Of a stretch of DNA of 64,000 nucleotides, positions 16,364-24,744 are shown one piece after another; within the stretch, counting starts at the first letter, position 1; the number at the start of each line of letters is the position of its first letter. The position numbers were made by a program, and so were the translations under genes. The stretch is from an uncultured Acetatifactor sp. (GTDB lineage Bacteria > Bacillota > Clostridia > Lachnospirales > Lachnospiraceae): assembly GCA_934433135.1 (NCBI GenBank), contig CAKRZO010000006.1, forward strand, positions 62,001 through 126,000, given 5' to 3'. The notes under the pieces are model-generated. The model ran no database searches. It had not been told where the DNA came from and was given only the letters and a program-made list of their open reading frames with translations.

Positions 16364-18191
16364 TATGGCTGCTGTTATTTATCCAATATTCCGGCAATTC
16401 AGGAGTCTCAATTTCTACACATGTCCCCCCATAGCAGCTCTTATATATAGCAAATCTACACCCGTCGCCATAAATTAATCTAAATCGCTGAAATAGATTT
16501 ACAATGCCAAAGTGTTCGCCCAAATAAACATACTCCTCTTTCATCATTTCCCATATGTTATCTATTTTATCTTGCGTCATCCCAACACCATCATCTTCCA
16601 CGTTGATATTCAAACCTCCATCCATATTATTCACAATACGTACATAAACATTTCCGGGAGCATCTTTGGGCTGCAATCCATGAATAATTGCATTTTCTAC
16701 AAGTGTCTGAAGGGAAATGCATGGAATCGGCATATTCTCTGCCATTGAAGCAACATTATAGCGAAAATAAATATTTGAACCAAACCTGAGCCGTTCCAGC
16801 TCAAAAAATTTTTTTGTGTACTCCATTTCATCCGCTACAGTAGTCACATTTGTCGTATATGATTTTGTTGCACATATAATATCCGCCAGCAAAACAATAG
16901 ACTTACATGTTTTACTTTCTTCTCCCTGCGTTTCGTCCATGGCCAGCCAGTTAATTGCCTGTAAAACATTACTCATAAAATGCGGGCTCATTTGCTCTTG
17001 CAGTGCCTTTGCTCTGACTCTCCTCAATGCAGTTACACGTTCAAGCATTTCCTGTTCCAATACCATATTTTTCTCGAATATCTCAAGGATTGAAAATAAT
17101 AAATACTGTATTTCTCCTTTATCATCCTGCATCAGGAACTCCCTGGACGGATTCTCAACCAGATGCAAAATTGTTTCAACAGGCTTATACAATTTCATAG
17201 TTGCCTTATAAGACAAAAATGCTGCAACAATGGTTGCTGCGAATACAAGAATAATCCCCACATTTCTAAGCCAGATGCTATTCCGTTGAATTTCTTCCAT
17301 GGGCACTAATTGTACACAGGTCCAATCAAAATAGTCTATTTCTTTATAAAACGCTCTTAGCATTTGACCATCTATTTCCATAGTAACAGTACCGCTTCCG
17401 CCTTTAGGTAAATCAAACTGCTTATTATCTAAAATTCCGGCCGTATCCATAATTATATTTTGTTGGGTATCCACCAGTAAATATCTCTGACGCACATAAT
17501 CTTTTTCATCTACAATATATCTACACATTTTCTCTATATCCATACTCATGGATGCAAAAGCTCTTTTCTTTCCCGGCAGCATACGGCTTCTGTATATCTC
17601 AATAACTCTTTGCGTCGTATAATCGTCTTTTTTAAACTGACGTGAAATTGCAAACATCCCTGTATTAGGATGTTTCTCTATATAGTTGAAAAAATCATCA
17701 ACAATACGTTTATCATACATTTTATCATAGTGCATTCCCTTTAGTTGTACCGATATGATATACTTCGAAATATCAGAGTACGCATCTACAGAATAATATA
17801 AATACTCTCTGTACTCTTTTTTTATAATTTCCAGGGCGTTTGTACTTTTTCTTACAAAAGAATACGGAACGGGCAATGTGTATTCTTCGCAGAAAAAATC
17901 ATAGACATCCTCATCCATTATGATTTTATCAAGTATACTGTTCGCTTCCTCAAACAGGGTATTTATTGTTGCAATTGCACTATTAGTACTCCGTTCCGCA
18001 GCTAAATCCACTTCCTTAAGCAAACTTTTTTTTGAGAAGAAGCATATAATTCCTATAAAGCCAGCCAAAGGAATTACCATATAAATAAATATCAATCCCC
18101 AGTTCTTTATAAACATCTTTCTGAACTGTTGATTGTGCACTGCATTTTCTTTTGAAAATCTAAATATACCTTTAAGCTTTTGTATTCGCAC
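16350..18191 (-). CDS. sensor histidine kinase (YesM family)
   Basis: This is a 613-residue membrane sensor. TM1 lies at about 31-53 and TM2 at about 307-327, enclosing a roughly 250-residue extracellular dCache-like sensor. A juxtamembrane HAMP-like region follows, then a His_kinase domain with QMSPHF (phospho-acceptor His404) and an HATPase with LVENAIIHGL (N box) and EDDGVGM (G1). It starts with GTG at 18191, with AAGGAG lying inside the end of the response-regulator gene three bases away, so the two are one operon. YesM-type kinases sense extracellular sugars and phosphorylate YesN-type regulators. The final codons overlap a repeated AT-rich segment. Confidence 0.92.
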   Translation of the reverse strand: MRIQKLKGIFRFSKENAVHNQQFRKMFIKNWGLIFIYMVIPLAGFIGIICFFSKKSLLKEVDLAAERSTNSAIATINTLFEEANSILDKIIMDEDVYDFFCEEYTLPVPYSFVRKSTNALEIIKKEYREYLYYSVDAYSDISKYIISVQLKGMHYDKMYDKRIVDDFFNYIEKHPNTGMFAISRQFKKDDYTTQRVIEIYRSRMLPGKKRAFASMSMDIEKMCRYIVDEKDYVRQRYLLVDTQQNIIMDTAGILDNKQFDLPKGGSGTVTMEIDGQMLRAFYKEIDYFDWTCVQLVPMEEIQRNSIWLRNVGIILVFAATIVAAFLSYKATMKLYKPVETILHLVENPSREFLMQDDKGEIQYLLFSILEIFEKNMVLEQEMLERVTALRRVRAKALQEQMSPHFMSNVLQAINWLAMDETQGEESKTCKSIVLLADIICATKSYTTNVTTVADEMEYTKKFFELERLRFGSNIYFRYNVASMAENMPIPCISLQTLVENAIIHGLQPKDAPGNVYVRIVNNMDGGLNINVEDDGVGMTQDKIDNIWEMMKEEYVYLGEHFGIVNLFQRFRLIYGDGCRFAIYKSCYGGTCVEIETPELPEYWINNSSHRSEE

Positions 18192-18194
18192 TTT

Positions 18195-19748
18195 TTACTC
18201 CTTGCCTCTGTAATCTCCCGGATTTCTCCCCTTTATCTTACGGAATGATTTATAAAAATAATTTAAATTATTATATCCTACCTGTTCTGCAATTTCATAA
18301 ATATACATATCTGTATTTTTTAACAGTTCTTCAGCCTTCTCAATACGTAACTCTGTAATAATTTCTGTATAATTTTTACCTGTCCGTTCCTTTACCAATC
18401 TACTTACATAAGAAGGATTTAAAAAAACATTTTCGGCGAGCGAATAAAGCGAAATATCTTCTGTGTAATGCAGATGAATATAATTAAGAATTGCTTTTAG
18501 ACGTGTTTCTTTTCTGGGTTCGAATTTACTACCCATAAAATCAAAAATCAATCCTATACGCTGCCTTAACCAATTTTTTAACAGAGCAGGTTCTGTAATA
18601 GAAAAAATATTCTGATCTATACAGGAAATGGACATTTGGTTCCAAACCAATGAATCTACATTCTTCACTCCCTCCAGTAACTTGATTACCGTGTAAATAC
18701 ATTGTTGTTGCGTATACACAATTCCGCCCTTTAAAAAATTCTGTACCAGGGCACCTGCTATATCCATACCTCTTTCCCTGTCGTTTTGCATAAGGTAAGA
18801 GGCTAACAACATATTTTGCTCCTTAATCATACTTAGATAGTTTACATCCTTCATCAATTCGTCAAAGTTTTCATCTGATGCAAATCTCTCAGCACAATTT
18901 ACTAATTTCCGGGGCGAACTCATAGAATATAATACAGCACAATGGGCAGTAACAGGCATTAACTCTTTAATTGCACTTTCTATGACATTTGCTGTTATCT
19001 GATCATTATTTTCCCTGTCATTTTCCCACAAAACGCCTAAAAGAAACGGATTTTTTTCTTCCTGCACTCCCCATGTGACCGGATAAAATTCCATATTTTT
19101 ATCCAACGTTTCCAATATATTAACCATTTGTTCCCGAAACTCTGTTTCACCAAAGCACTCAATAAATTCTTGATATTGCTGCTCATTCCGGATAATAATC
19201 TTTACAAAATGCACTGTACTATTCACCGAATGAGCTCCTAACAGGGATAATCTCTTTTCCAGCTTTTCCGAATGGCGCAATGCTCCAAAATAAGCATCCA
19301 ATACAAACTGCTGCTTTTCGTAATTTACAATATAGTTATATTCTCCCGTTATTCTTTGCTCCTTAGCATGTTGTTCATCCATTTTCTTGCGTAATTCCCG
19401 GAACACTTCCTTCAGCTTGGAAATGACAATTGGCTTCATTATATAATGAACAACCTGATATTCAACTGCCTCCTGCGCATAAGAAAAATCACGATAACCG
19501 GATAAAAATATTACCTTTACAGGCAGCTTATGCTGCGCTACAAAACGAGCGACTTCTATACCATCGACATTCGTCATCTTTATATCCGTCAAAATAACAT
19601 CCGGCGTATTGTTTTTCAAATATTCCAGTACCTCTTTTCCGTCAGAGAACTTGGCATCCACATGAAATCCCAACTCATCCCACTGGATTTTATTAACCAA
19701 ATTATTTCTGGTTATATATTCATCTTCTGCAATAATTAACGAATACAT
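18195..19748 (-). CDS. response regulator with AraC-type output domain (YesN family)
   Basis: This is a 517-residue two-component regulator. The receiver domain (1-120) has the acidic pair EDE at 8-10 and phospho-acceptor Asp55 in VILTDIKM; Lys is in the IMKPI segment near 105. A long middle region (about 140-410) is characteristic of YesN proteins, and the C-terminal double helix-turn-helix of the AraC family spans about 415-515 (NPSYVSRLVKERTGKNYTE, then IAEQVGYNNLNYFYKSFRK). It is first in the operon with the kinase. It very likely activates the GH3 and importer promoters that share an 18-bp motif. A possible own promoter is TTGGCA-N16-TATAAG at 19797-19770. Confidence 0.92.
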   Translation of the reverse strand: MYSLIIAEDEYITRNNLVNKIQWDELGFHVDAKFSDGKEVLEYLKNNTPDVILTDIKMTNVDGIEVARFVAQHKLPVKVIFLSGYRDFSYAQEAVEYQVVHYIMKPIVISKLKEVFRELRKKMDEQHAKEQRITGEYNYIVNYEKQQFVLDAYFGALRHSEKLEKRLSLLGAHSVNSTVHFVKIIIRNEQQYQEFIECFGETEFREQMVNILETLDKNMEFYPVTWGVQEEKNPFLLGVLWENDRENNDQITANVIESAIKELMPVTAHCAVLYSMSSPRKLVNCAERFASDENFDELMKDVNYLSMIKEQNMLLASYLMQNDRERGMDIAGALVQNFLKGGIVYTQQQCIYTVIKLLEGVKNVDSLVWNQMSISCIDQNIFSITEPALLKNWLRQRIGLIFDFMGSKFEPRKETRLKAILNYIHLHYTEDISLYSLAENVFLNPSYVSRLVKERTGKNYTEIITELRIEKAEELLKNTDMYIYEIAEQVGYNNLNYFYKSFRKIKGRNPGDYRGKE

Positions 19749-19909
19749 GCATTATAACTCCTTATTACACTTATATTTTACGGTAATGTATTGCCAACAT
19801 ATTATGTACTTTTCCGAAAATGCAGTTCTGTCAAAAGCAACAACTGTTGAACATGTCTAAGTCTAACATACTTTGACTTATTCTACAAGAAAAAATACCT
19901 TTTAAGCCG

Positions 19910-19924
19910 GGATAAAGTTTATCC
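19910..19924. promoter_or_regulatory. perfect palindrome upstream of the DtxR-family gene
   Basis: GGATAAA-G-TTTATCC has two seven-base arms around one base and lies 26 bases before the -35 box of the regulator gene. It could be an operator for autoregulation, but the sequence does not match the classical DtxR or MntR boxes I know, so the assignment is open. Confidence 0.35.
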
Positions 19925-19949
19925 TGCAGGAAAATTCAAGAGAATCTAC

Positions 19950-19978
19950 TTTACTTTCTGACTTTTTAGTGTTAAGAT
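19950..19978 (+). promoter_or_regulatory. promoter of the DtxR-family gene
   Basis: TTTACT at 19950-19955, 17 bases, TAAGAT at 19973-19978. The palindrome at 19982-20013 follows within a few bases, spanning the expected transcription start. Confidence 0.5.
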
Positions 19979-19981
19979 AAA

Positions 19982-20013
19982 GTAACGGTTCAGGAATGCA
20001 TCTGAACTGTTAT
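19982..20013. repeat. minimal copy of the GTAACAGTTCAGA repeat, or DtxR operator
   Basis: GTAACGGTTCAG, an eight-base centre, CTGAACTGTTAT. The arms match the ends of the repeat family seen at 22.0, 39.7, 41.8 and 57.3 kb, but with no internal sequence. It overlaps the probable transcription start of the metalloregulator gene, so it may have been taken over as an operator. Confidence 0.55.
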
Positions 20014-20046
20014 AAAACAAAAAAGAACAGAAAGGAGCCTTTGATT

Positions 20047-20421
20047 ATGCATTTACAAGAGTCCGGTGAAATGTACCTGGAAACAATTTACATCCTGTCA
20101 AAGCAAAAAGGTTATGTACGTTCTCTGGACGTTGCCGAATATATGAACTTTTCAAAACCAAGTGTCAGCAGGGCGGTGGGAATTTTAAAAGAAGCCGATT
20201 ATCTGACAATGGAAAAAGACGGAGCCTTGCACCTGACAGAAAGCGGTCGGAAAATCGGGGAAAAGATTTACGAGCGCCACACACTCCTGACCGAATTTCT
20301 GACACTCTTAGGTGTGGATGCGCAGACAGCAGCAGAAGATGCCTGCAAAATCGAGCATGATATCAGTGACCAGTCCTTTGAAGCGATTAAAAAACATGTC
20401 CGAACTCACAAGAAGCCATAA
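20047..20421 (+). CDS. DtxR/MntR-family metal-dependent transcriptional regulator
   Basis: This is a 124-residue repressor with an N-terminal winged helix (about 8-70) and a metal-binding and dimerisation helix pair; it lacks the SH3-like domain of full DtxR. Start at 20047 (GAAAGGAG upstream); an ATG 51 bases earlier has no site. The metal ligands look like those of iron-type DtxR rather than MntR: Met9 in GEMYLETIY (DtxR Met10), His78 (His79) and Cys100, Glu103, His104 in ACKIEHD (Cys102, Glu105, His106). That favours Fe(II) sensing, but a Mn role cannot be excluded. It is a lone gene, convergent with the ECF operon, with palindromes in its promoter that may give autoregulation. Confidence 0.88.
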   Translation: MHLQESGEMYLETIYILSKQKGYVRSLDVAEYMNFSKPSVSRAVGILKEADYLTMEKDGALHLTESGRKIGEKIYERHTLLTEFLTLLGVDAQTAAEDACKIEHDISDQSFEAIKKHVRTHKKP

Positions 20422-20446
20422 GATCATGTGTTGCCCGGCATTAAAA

Positions 20447-20495
20447 TAAAAAACCACCCGAAGAGTTTTCACAAATCGGGTGGTCTCTTTTTAAT
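20447..20495. terminator. bidirectional terminator between convergent genes
   Basis: ACCACCCGA (20453-20461) and TCGGGTGGT (20476-20484) form a nine-pair stem. It is followed by CTCTTTTT on the plus strand and by TTTTTTATTTT on the minus strand, so it can stop both the regulator transcript and the ECF operon. A weaker second hairpin (20527-20551, GGAGTCTTC with GAAGACCCC) lies nearer the ECF operon end. Confidence 0.88.
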
Positions 20496-20583
20496 ACTGA
20501 TTACAAATACGCCTCATCTTCTCAAAGGAGTCTTCCGGCATTGAAGACCCCTTTTAAAGTCTGTAATTCTTCAGCAAATAGCC

Positions 20584-21156
20584 TTAAACATAAGGAACAA
20601 TGTTCCGGATGTTCTTCATTCTCTTTGCAAGAAGCAATACAACAAACGGGGTAAGAGCAATAGGAACAACATCGGCAATACCGATCCAGATTACACAATA
20701 TGTATACTTCAGTCCTGCAAAATAGGACAGGGAAATACTGGTCGTCAGAATCATCAATACACCGAAAAGAACACTCCAGAACAGGCTTACACCGATAAAC
20801 TTGCCTTTTCCTTCATTGATCACTTCCAGAAGGTCTCTCTTTCCGCCGCGCAGATGAATCAGGGCCGGAAGCGCTGCGGACAGTCCTACGCTGATTCCGT
20901 CTGTCAAAGGAGAGTGCAGCGGAATAAAGTTACCGGACAAAAGTGCCCAGACAATCGTTCCGATATAACCCGAAAAGAATCCCGTTACCGGTCCGAACAG
21001 ATAGCCGATTACTACAATAATGAACGCAAAAGTCCGGAAATGAACTGCACCGGGAATCAAGGGAATCGGGCACAGATATGCCCACAGTACACCTGTCAGA
21101 ACACCAAAAACCACAAAGAAAATGATGTTGACAAAAGATAATTTTTTCTTAGCCAT
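20584..21156 (-). CDS. ECF transporter substrate-binding S component
   Basis: This is a 190-residue membrane protein with about six hydrophobic helices and the small N-terminal KKKLSFVNIIFFVVFG helix that S components use to bind EcfT. The start is at 21156, where GGAGGATCAAC precedes ATG. The stretch LFGPVTGFFSGYIGTIVW is typical of the ECF S-component fold. It is the last gene of an operon with a creatininase-family hydrolase, EcfT, a double EcfA and a phosphoribosyltransferase. The specificity is not recognisable; it does not show an obvious thiamine, biotin, riboflavin or folate signature to me. The operon context points to a base- or lactam-like small molecule (inference). Confidence 0.8.
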   Translation of the reverse strand: MAKKKLSFVNIIFFVVFGVLTGVLWAYLCPIPLIPGAVHFRTFAFIIVVIGYLFGPVTGFFSGYIGTIVWALLSGNFIPLHSPLTDGISVGLSAALPALIHLRGGKRDLLEVINEGKGKFIGVSLFWSVLFGVLMILTTSISLSYFAGLKYTYCVIWIGIADVVPIALTPFVVLLLAKRMKNIRNIVPYV

Positions 21157-21180
21157 GTTGATCCTCCTCATATGTTTGGA

Positions 21181-21960
21181 TTAATAGTTGATTTCTGCTA
21201 TTTCAGCAAATATATCAAGAAGCTTTTTGGAGGCGTAATCAAAAAGCCTTTGACCCTTTTCGGCAGTGGCATAAGTCGGGGCTCCGATTACACCACTTTT
21301 TGTAACATCACTGGTCTTCCAGCCGGCATTTACCGGTCCGAATACCGTTACATACTTATCTCCTTTGAAACAATCAGCGGGATCTTCATCCACAGCCAAC
21401 TCCATATGCACCGTCTCCGGTCTTGCTGCAAGCATTAAAGAGGTCTCCAGTTCACAGGCATGGAACACACCATACTGTCCGGACTGCTTTAAATCCTTCA
21501 ATCCGTCTGCCCAGAAATCCGTAAACCACCAGTCAATCACATAGACCTGCAGCCCAAGGTCAATTCTTAAATCTCTGCTGATCATATTAAGCATATCAGT
21601 ATTGCCACCGTGACTGTTAAACAGAATCAGCTTCTTAAAACCGCTTGCTGCAATGGACGATGCAATGTCATGCAATACTCCGTAATAGGTCTGTGCACTG
21701 AAGGTAATGGTCCCTGCAAAACCCATATGTTCATTGCTCTTACCGATCGGAAGCTGCGGGGCAAACACCAAATTGCCCTGAGGAAACTGTCCTTCGGCAA
21801 TGATTTTATCAATCAAAGTAGACAAAATCACGGCATCCGTTCCTACCGGCAGGTGCGGACCATGCTGTTCTGTTGCGGAAGTCGGCAAAAGCACAATCGT
21901 CTTGTCTTTATCCAACGCTGCCATCTCGTCTCTCGAAATATTTTCCCATCTCTTAATCAT
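21181..21960 (-). CDS. creatininase-family metal-dependent amidohydrolase
   Basis: This is a 259-residue cytoplasmic enzyme. Metal ligands of the creatininase/FAPy-deformylase fold are visible: Glu31 and His33 in ATEQHGPHLP, Asp42 in GTDA, His117 in NSHGGN and Glu170 in HACELE. The family opens cyclic amides or removes formyl groups (creatininase, ArfB, MftE). The length is typical. It is embedded in an ECF vitamin-type transport operon, 24 bases before the S-component gene, so it probably acts on the imported compound. A copy of the dispersed GTAACAGTTCAGA repeat sits between it and ecfT. The reaction is not determinable from the sequence. Confidence 0.85.
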   Translation of the reverse strand: MIKRWENISRDEMAALDKDKTIVLLPTSATEQHGPHLPVGTDAVILSTLIDKIIAEGQFPQGNLVFAPQLPIGKSNEHMGFAGTITFSAQTYYGVLHDIASSIAASGFKKLILFNSHGGNTDMLNMISRDLRIDLGLQVYVIDWWFTDFWADGLKDLKQSGQYGVFHACELETSLMLAARPETVHMELAVDEDPADCFKGDKYVTVFGPVNAGWKTSDVTKSGVIGAPTYATAEKGQRLFDYASKKLLDIFAEIAEINY

Positions 21961-22000
21961 ATGAATCTACCCGTTTCCTTTCTGTATAAAATTTCAAATT

Positions 22001-22159
22001 GTAACAGTTCAGACAAGCATTCTTGTGGACAGATTTCATGCTTGCATGAAAATCTGTCTGAGCTTAAGCGCCAATCATATGAGCATCGCATCTTCCACAT
22101 GCGACAAATAGCTGCGAAGCATGCGGAAAATTTTGCGAATGGCGCGTCTGAACTGTTGC
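22001..22159. repeat. dispersed palindromic repeat, full-length copy 1
   Basis: This 159-bp element has ends GTAACAGTTCAGAC and GTCTGAACTGTTGC (inverted). It contains an internal hairpin (CAGATTTCATGC/GCATGAAAATCTG), the block GAGCTTAAGCGCCAATC and the block AGCTGCGAAGCATGCG. The same blocks occur in the same order in the copy at 57334-57479 read in reverse. It lies inside the ECF operon between ecfT and the creatininase-family gene, so it is transcribed as an mRNA structure. Confidence 0.85.
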
Positions 22160-22188
22160 ATTTATTTTCACGCAAAAATAAAGTTGTT

Positions 22189-23010
22189 TTATACCGGAAT
22201 ATAGAAAAGCATCCTGAGAATAACCGTAACCGCTATGACAATCAGGTTAATAAACGCAAACCAGAAATCATATTTGCTGGCTTTAATTACTTTATAAGCA
22301 CTTCGTTTTACCGAAAAGTCCAGCTGATAATAATGCATAGCCAGGGAAATCGCCTGTCCTTTGCTGATTACACGGAACAAAAGCGGAAGAGAAAACGTAA
22401 CGTAATTCTTGATTTTCGTTGCCCAGCCGCATTCATCGATTTCCAGTCCCCTGGAACTCTGTGCTTCCATAATCGCTTTTAACTCCGTGATAATCATGGG
22501 AATGATCTGAAATACCAGACCGATACCGAAAGCAATGGCATAGGAAATCTTCCATTTCTGCAGTCCCAGAATAATCTCGCTGAAGTTCGTGGTGATCAGC
22601 ACCGAATAAAATGCAGAGATCATCAGAAAGATACGTAAGGAGTATACCAGTCCCTTATACAGATCGTACCAGTCAAAGCAGAATACCTTTTCGGCGCCGC
22701 CCAGCGTAAATGTCGTTTCAAAAAAGACAGGACCGCCTTCCCCAACCGGCCGCTCAAACAATCCCAGCACCAGCCATAGTAGGAAAATAAACAACAGCAA
22801 TACTTTCAGTTTTCCGAAAAGCACCCACATGTACTTTTGAATATCACAGATGCACCACATCACCAGGAATGCCGTAAATAAGAACAGAAGCGCCACTCCG
22901 GATTTAATCAGGCTGGTAAGAACTGCCATGACTACAAAATAAACAAATTTGGTTCTGGGATCCAGTCTGTGCAGAATGGAATCCGCATCTACGTACTGTA
23001 AATAATCCAT
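22189..23010 (-). CDS. ecfT: ECF transporter transmembrane component EcfT
   Basis: This is a 273-residue membrane scaffold joining the S component to the ATPases. It has four to five strong hydrophobic segments in the first 200 residues, and the coupling region includes MEAQSSRGLE near 195-205, corresponding to the Ala-Arg-Gly coupling motif of EcfT (here SRG). The initial YLQYVDADSILHRLDPRTK is the usual EcfT N-terminus (PxTK). GGAGG precedes the ATG, and the gene starts three bases after the stop of the ATPase gene. It is thus a dedicated (group I) ECF module with its own S component. Confidence 0.9.
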   Translation of the reverse strand: MDYLQYVDADSILHRLDPRTKFVYFVVMAVLTSLIKSGVALLFLFTAFLVMWCICDIQKYMWVLFGKLKVLLLFIFLLWLVLGLFERPVGEGGPVFFETTFTLGGAEKVFCFDWYDLYKGLVYSLRIFLMISAFYSVLITTNFSEIILGLQKWKISYAIAFGIGLVFQIIPMIITELKAIMEAQSSRGLEIDECGWATKIKNYVTFSLPLLFRVISKGQAISLAMHYYQLDFSVKRSAYKVIKASKYDFWFAFINLIVIAVTVILRMLFYIPV

Positions 23011-23013
23011 GGC

Positions 23014-24732
23014 TTATTCCTCCTTCCCGCTTCTTTTTAAAATCTGTTTCACAAAATCATCCACGTTGCAGCAGATCTCGTCTAATTCGAACTGCGAACT
23101 TAATTTTACAACCGCAGGAAGGGTAATATTGATCTGATCAAACAATTCTTCGTTGGCCGCCAGCTCTTTTTTGCTTCCTTCAAACAGTTTCTCACCATGC
23201 CCCAGCACCAACGCTGCATCCACCGTCCGGAAGATCAACGGGATTTCGTGGCTGATGATAATCACTGTCTTTCCGTCCGCTTTTAATCCTGCGATCATCT
23301 CTTCCAGATCCTTGATCAAAAACGCATCCATTCCCAGAGTCGGCTCATCCAGAATAATCACATCCGCTTTGGAAAACAGTACCGACAGAATCGTCAGCAT
23401 ATGCTTCTTACCCATGGAAAGATTTAACGGAAACGTTTCTCTGTCTTCCTCCAGGTGATATTGCTTCAGAACTTCCGTAATTTTTTCTTCGGAAAAAGGA
23501 ACCTTTTGCATTCTTGCACAGAATGTCAGCTCATTTTCCACGGTTTCCTCAAACAGCATATGCTCCGGATGCTGAAACACCAGTACGATATGATTGGAAA
23601 TCTGCGCTACCGTTTTTGAGATCTGAGACTCGCCGCGGTAACGGACATCACCTGACGTCGGCTTATAGAGACCATTTAGATGCTTTACAAAAGTGGTCTT
23701 TCCGGATCCGTTCTGTCCCAAAACAGCAACAATTTTTCCCTCCGGAATGTTTGCATTGACATCAATCAAAGCATGAAAACCATCGTCAAAGGTTTTTACC
23801 AGATTATGTACCGTTACTACCGGATCCGTTTTCTGCGCCTCTTCCGATTCAAATCCCGTTGAGGTAGAGTGCGCGCTTTCGGTTTCTGCCCCGGCTTCCC
23901 TTTCCGTAAGGATTTCCTGCGAAGAAAACTCTAGCAGTCTGCCAATCTGCTCCTTAGCCTGTTCCATGTTGTAAAATAGAGATAATTCGGGATAATACTT
24001 CGATAATGACCGGTATATTTCCACTTCCTGAGGAATAACAACACCGAGCCTGTCCAATAATTCGAAATTATGAAAGAATTCATCTCGGCTGCCGTCAAAA
24101 ACCACTTCTCCGTCCAGCAGACCGATTACATGATCCACAACACCTGCAGACCACACCAGATTATTATCCACCAGTACAGTGGTGGTGCCGTTTGCCCTAA
24201 GCTGTCCTAATATTCCCTGAACCATCTGCTTTCCGTTCGGATCCAGAGAGCTTACCGGTTCGTCCATAACCAGAATATCCGGATTCATGGCAAGAACCGA
24301 TGCAATACATACCGACTGACGCTGTCCGCCGGACAGAGTAGCTACACTGCGGTTACGTAAATGCTGCAGATTCAAAAGATCCAGCACATAATCCATGTTC
24401 TCTGCAATTTCTTCCTGGGGCATGCCCATATTTTCCATGCCGAAAGCAATGGCATCTTCCACTCCGTATCCGAACAGCTGATTCTCCGGTGATTGACTGA
24501 CTACGCTGACAAACGTCTTCTCCGGAACATCGAAACTTCCTTCCAGTACACCGTTTCCGATCAATTTCGGAATAACCTGACTGAAAATCTGTACCAGAGT
24601 TGTCTTTCCGCATCCGCTGGGACCCACAATAGCGGTTACCTTTCCCTGCTCAATGGTAAAATGAACATCTTTCAGCACTTCCGGGCCGTCAGCGGAATAT
24701 TTATATGTAATATGATTGGCAATATAACTCAA
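23014..24732 (-). CDS. ECF transporter double ATPase (fused EcfA-EcfA')
   Basis: This is a 572-residue fusion of two ABC ATPases. The first half (about 1-240) has Walker A GPSGCGKTT near 37-45, signature TLSGGQRQ and Walker B DILVMDEP. The second half (about 305-540) has Walker A GQNGSGKTT, a degenerate signature NLSMGKKHM in place of LSGGQ, and Walker B DVIILDEP. The linker (about 250-300) is Glu/Ser-rich. It appears to start with TTG, preceded by AGGAGGAG. It energises uptake by the S component encoded in the same operon. The degenerate second signature suggests asymmetric ATPase sites, as in some paired EcfA proteins. Confidence 0.9.
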   Translation of the reverse strand: MSYIANHITYKYSADGPEVLKDVHFTIEQGKVTAIVGPSGCGKTTLVQIFSQVIPKLIGNGVLEGSFDVPEKTFVSVVSQSPENQLFGYGVEDAIAFGMENMGMPQEEIAENMDYVLDLLNLQHLRNRSVATLSGGQRQSVCIASVLAMNPDILVMDEPVSSLDPNGKQMVQGILGQLRANGTTTVLVDNNLVWSAGVVDHVIGLLDGEVVFDGSRDEFFHNFELLDRLGVVIPQEVEIYRSLSKYYPELSLFYNMEQAKEQIGRLLEFSSQEILTEREAGAETESAHSTSTGFESEEAQKTDPVVTVHNLVKTFDDGFHALIDVNANIPEGKIVAVLGQNGSGKTTFVKHLNGLYKPTSGDVRYRGESQISKTVAQISNHIVLVFQHPEHMLFEETVENELTFCARMQKVPFSEEKITEVLKQYHLEEDRETFPLNLSMGKKHMLTILSVLFSKADVIILDEPTLGMDAFLIKDLEEMIAGLKADGKTVIIISHEIPLIFRTVDAALVLGHGEKLFEGSKKELAANEELFDQINITLPAVVKLSSQFELDEICCNVDDFVKQILKRSGKEE

Positions 24733-24744
24733 TTGCTCCTCCTC

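Noticed and set aside
19853..19876. Tandem GTCTAA pair upstream of the DtxR-family gene as an iron box
   Set aside because: The symmetry is poor and it does not match a known DtxR or MntR box.
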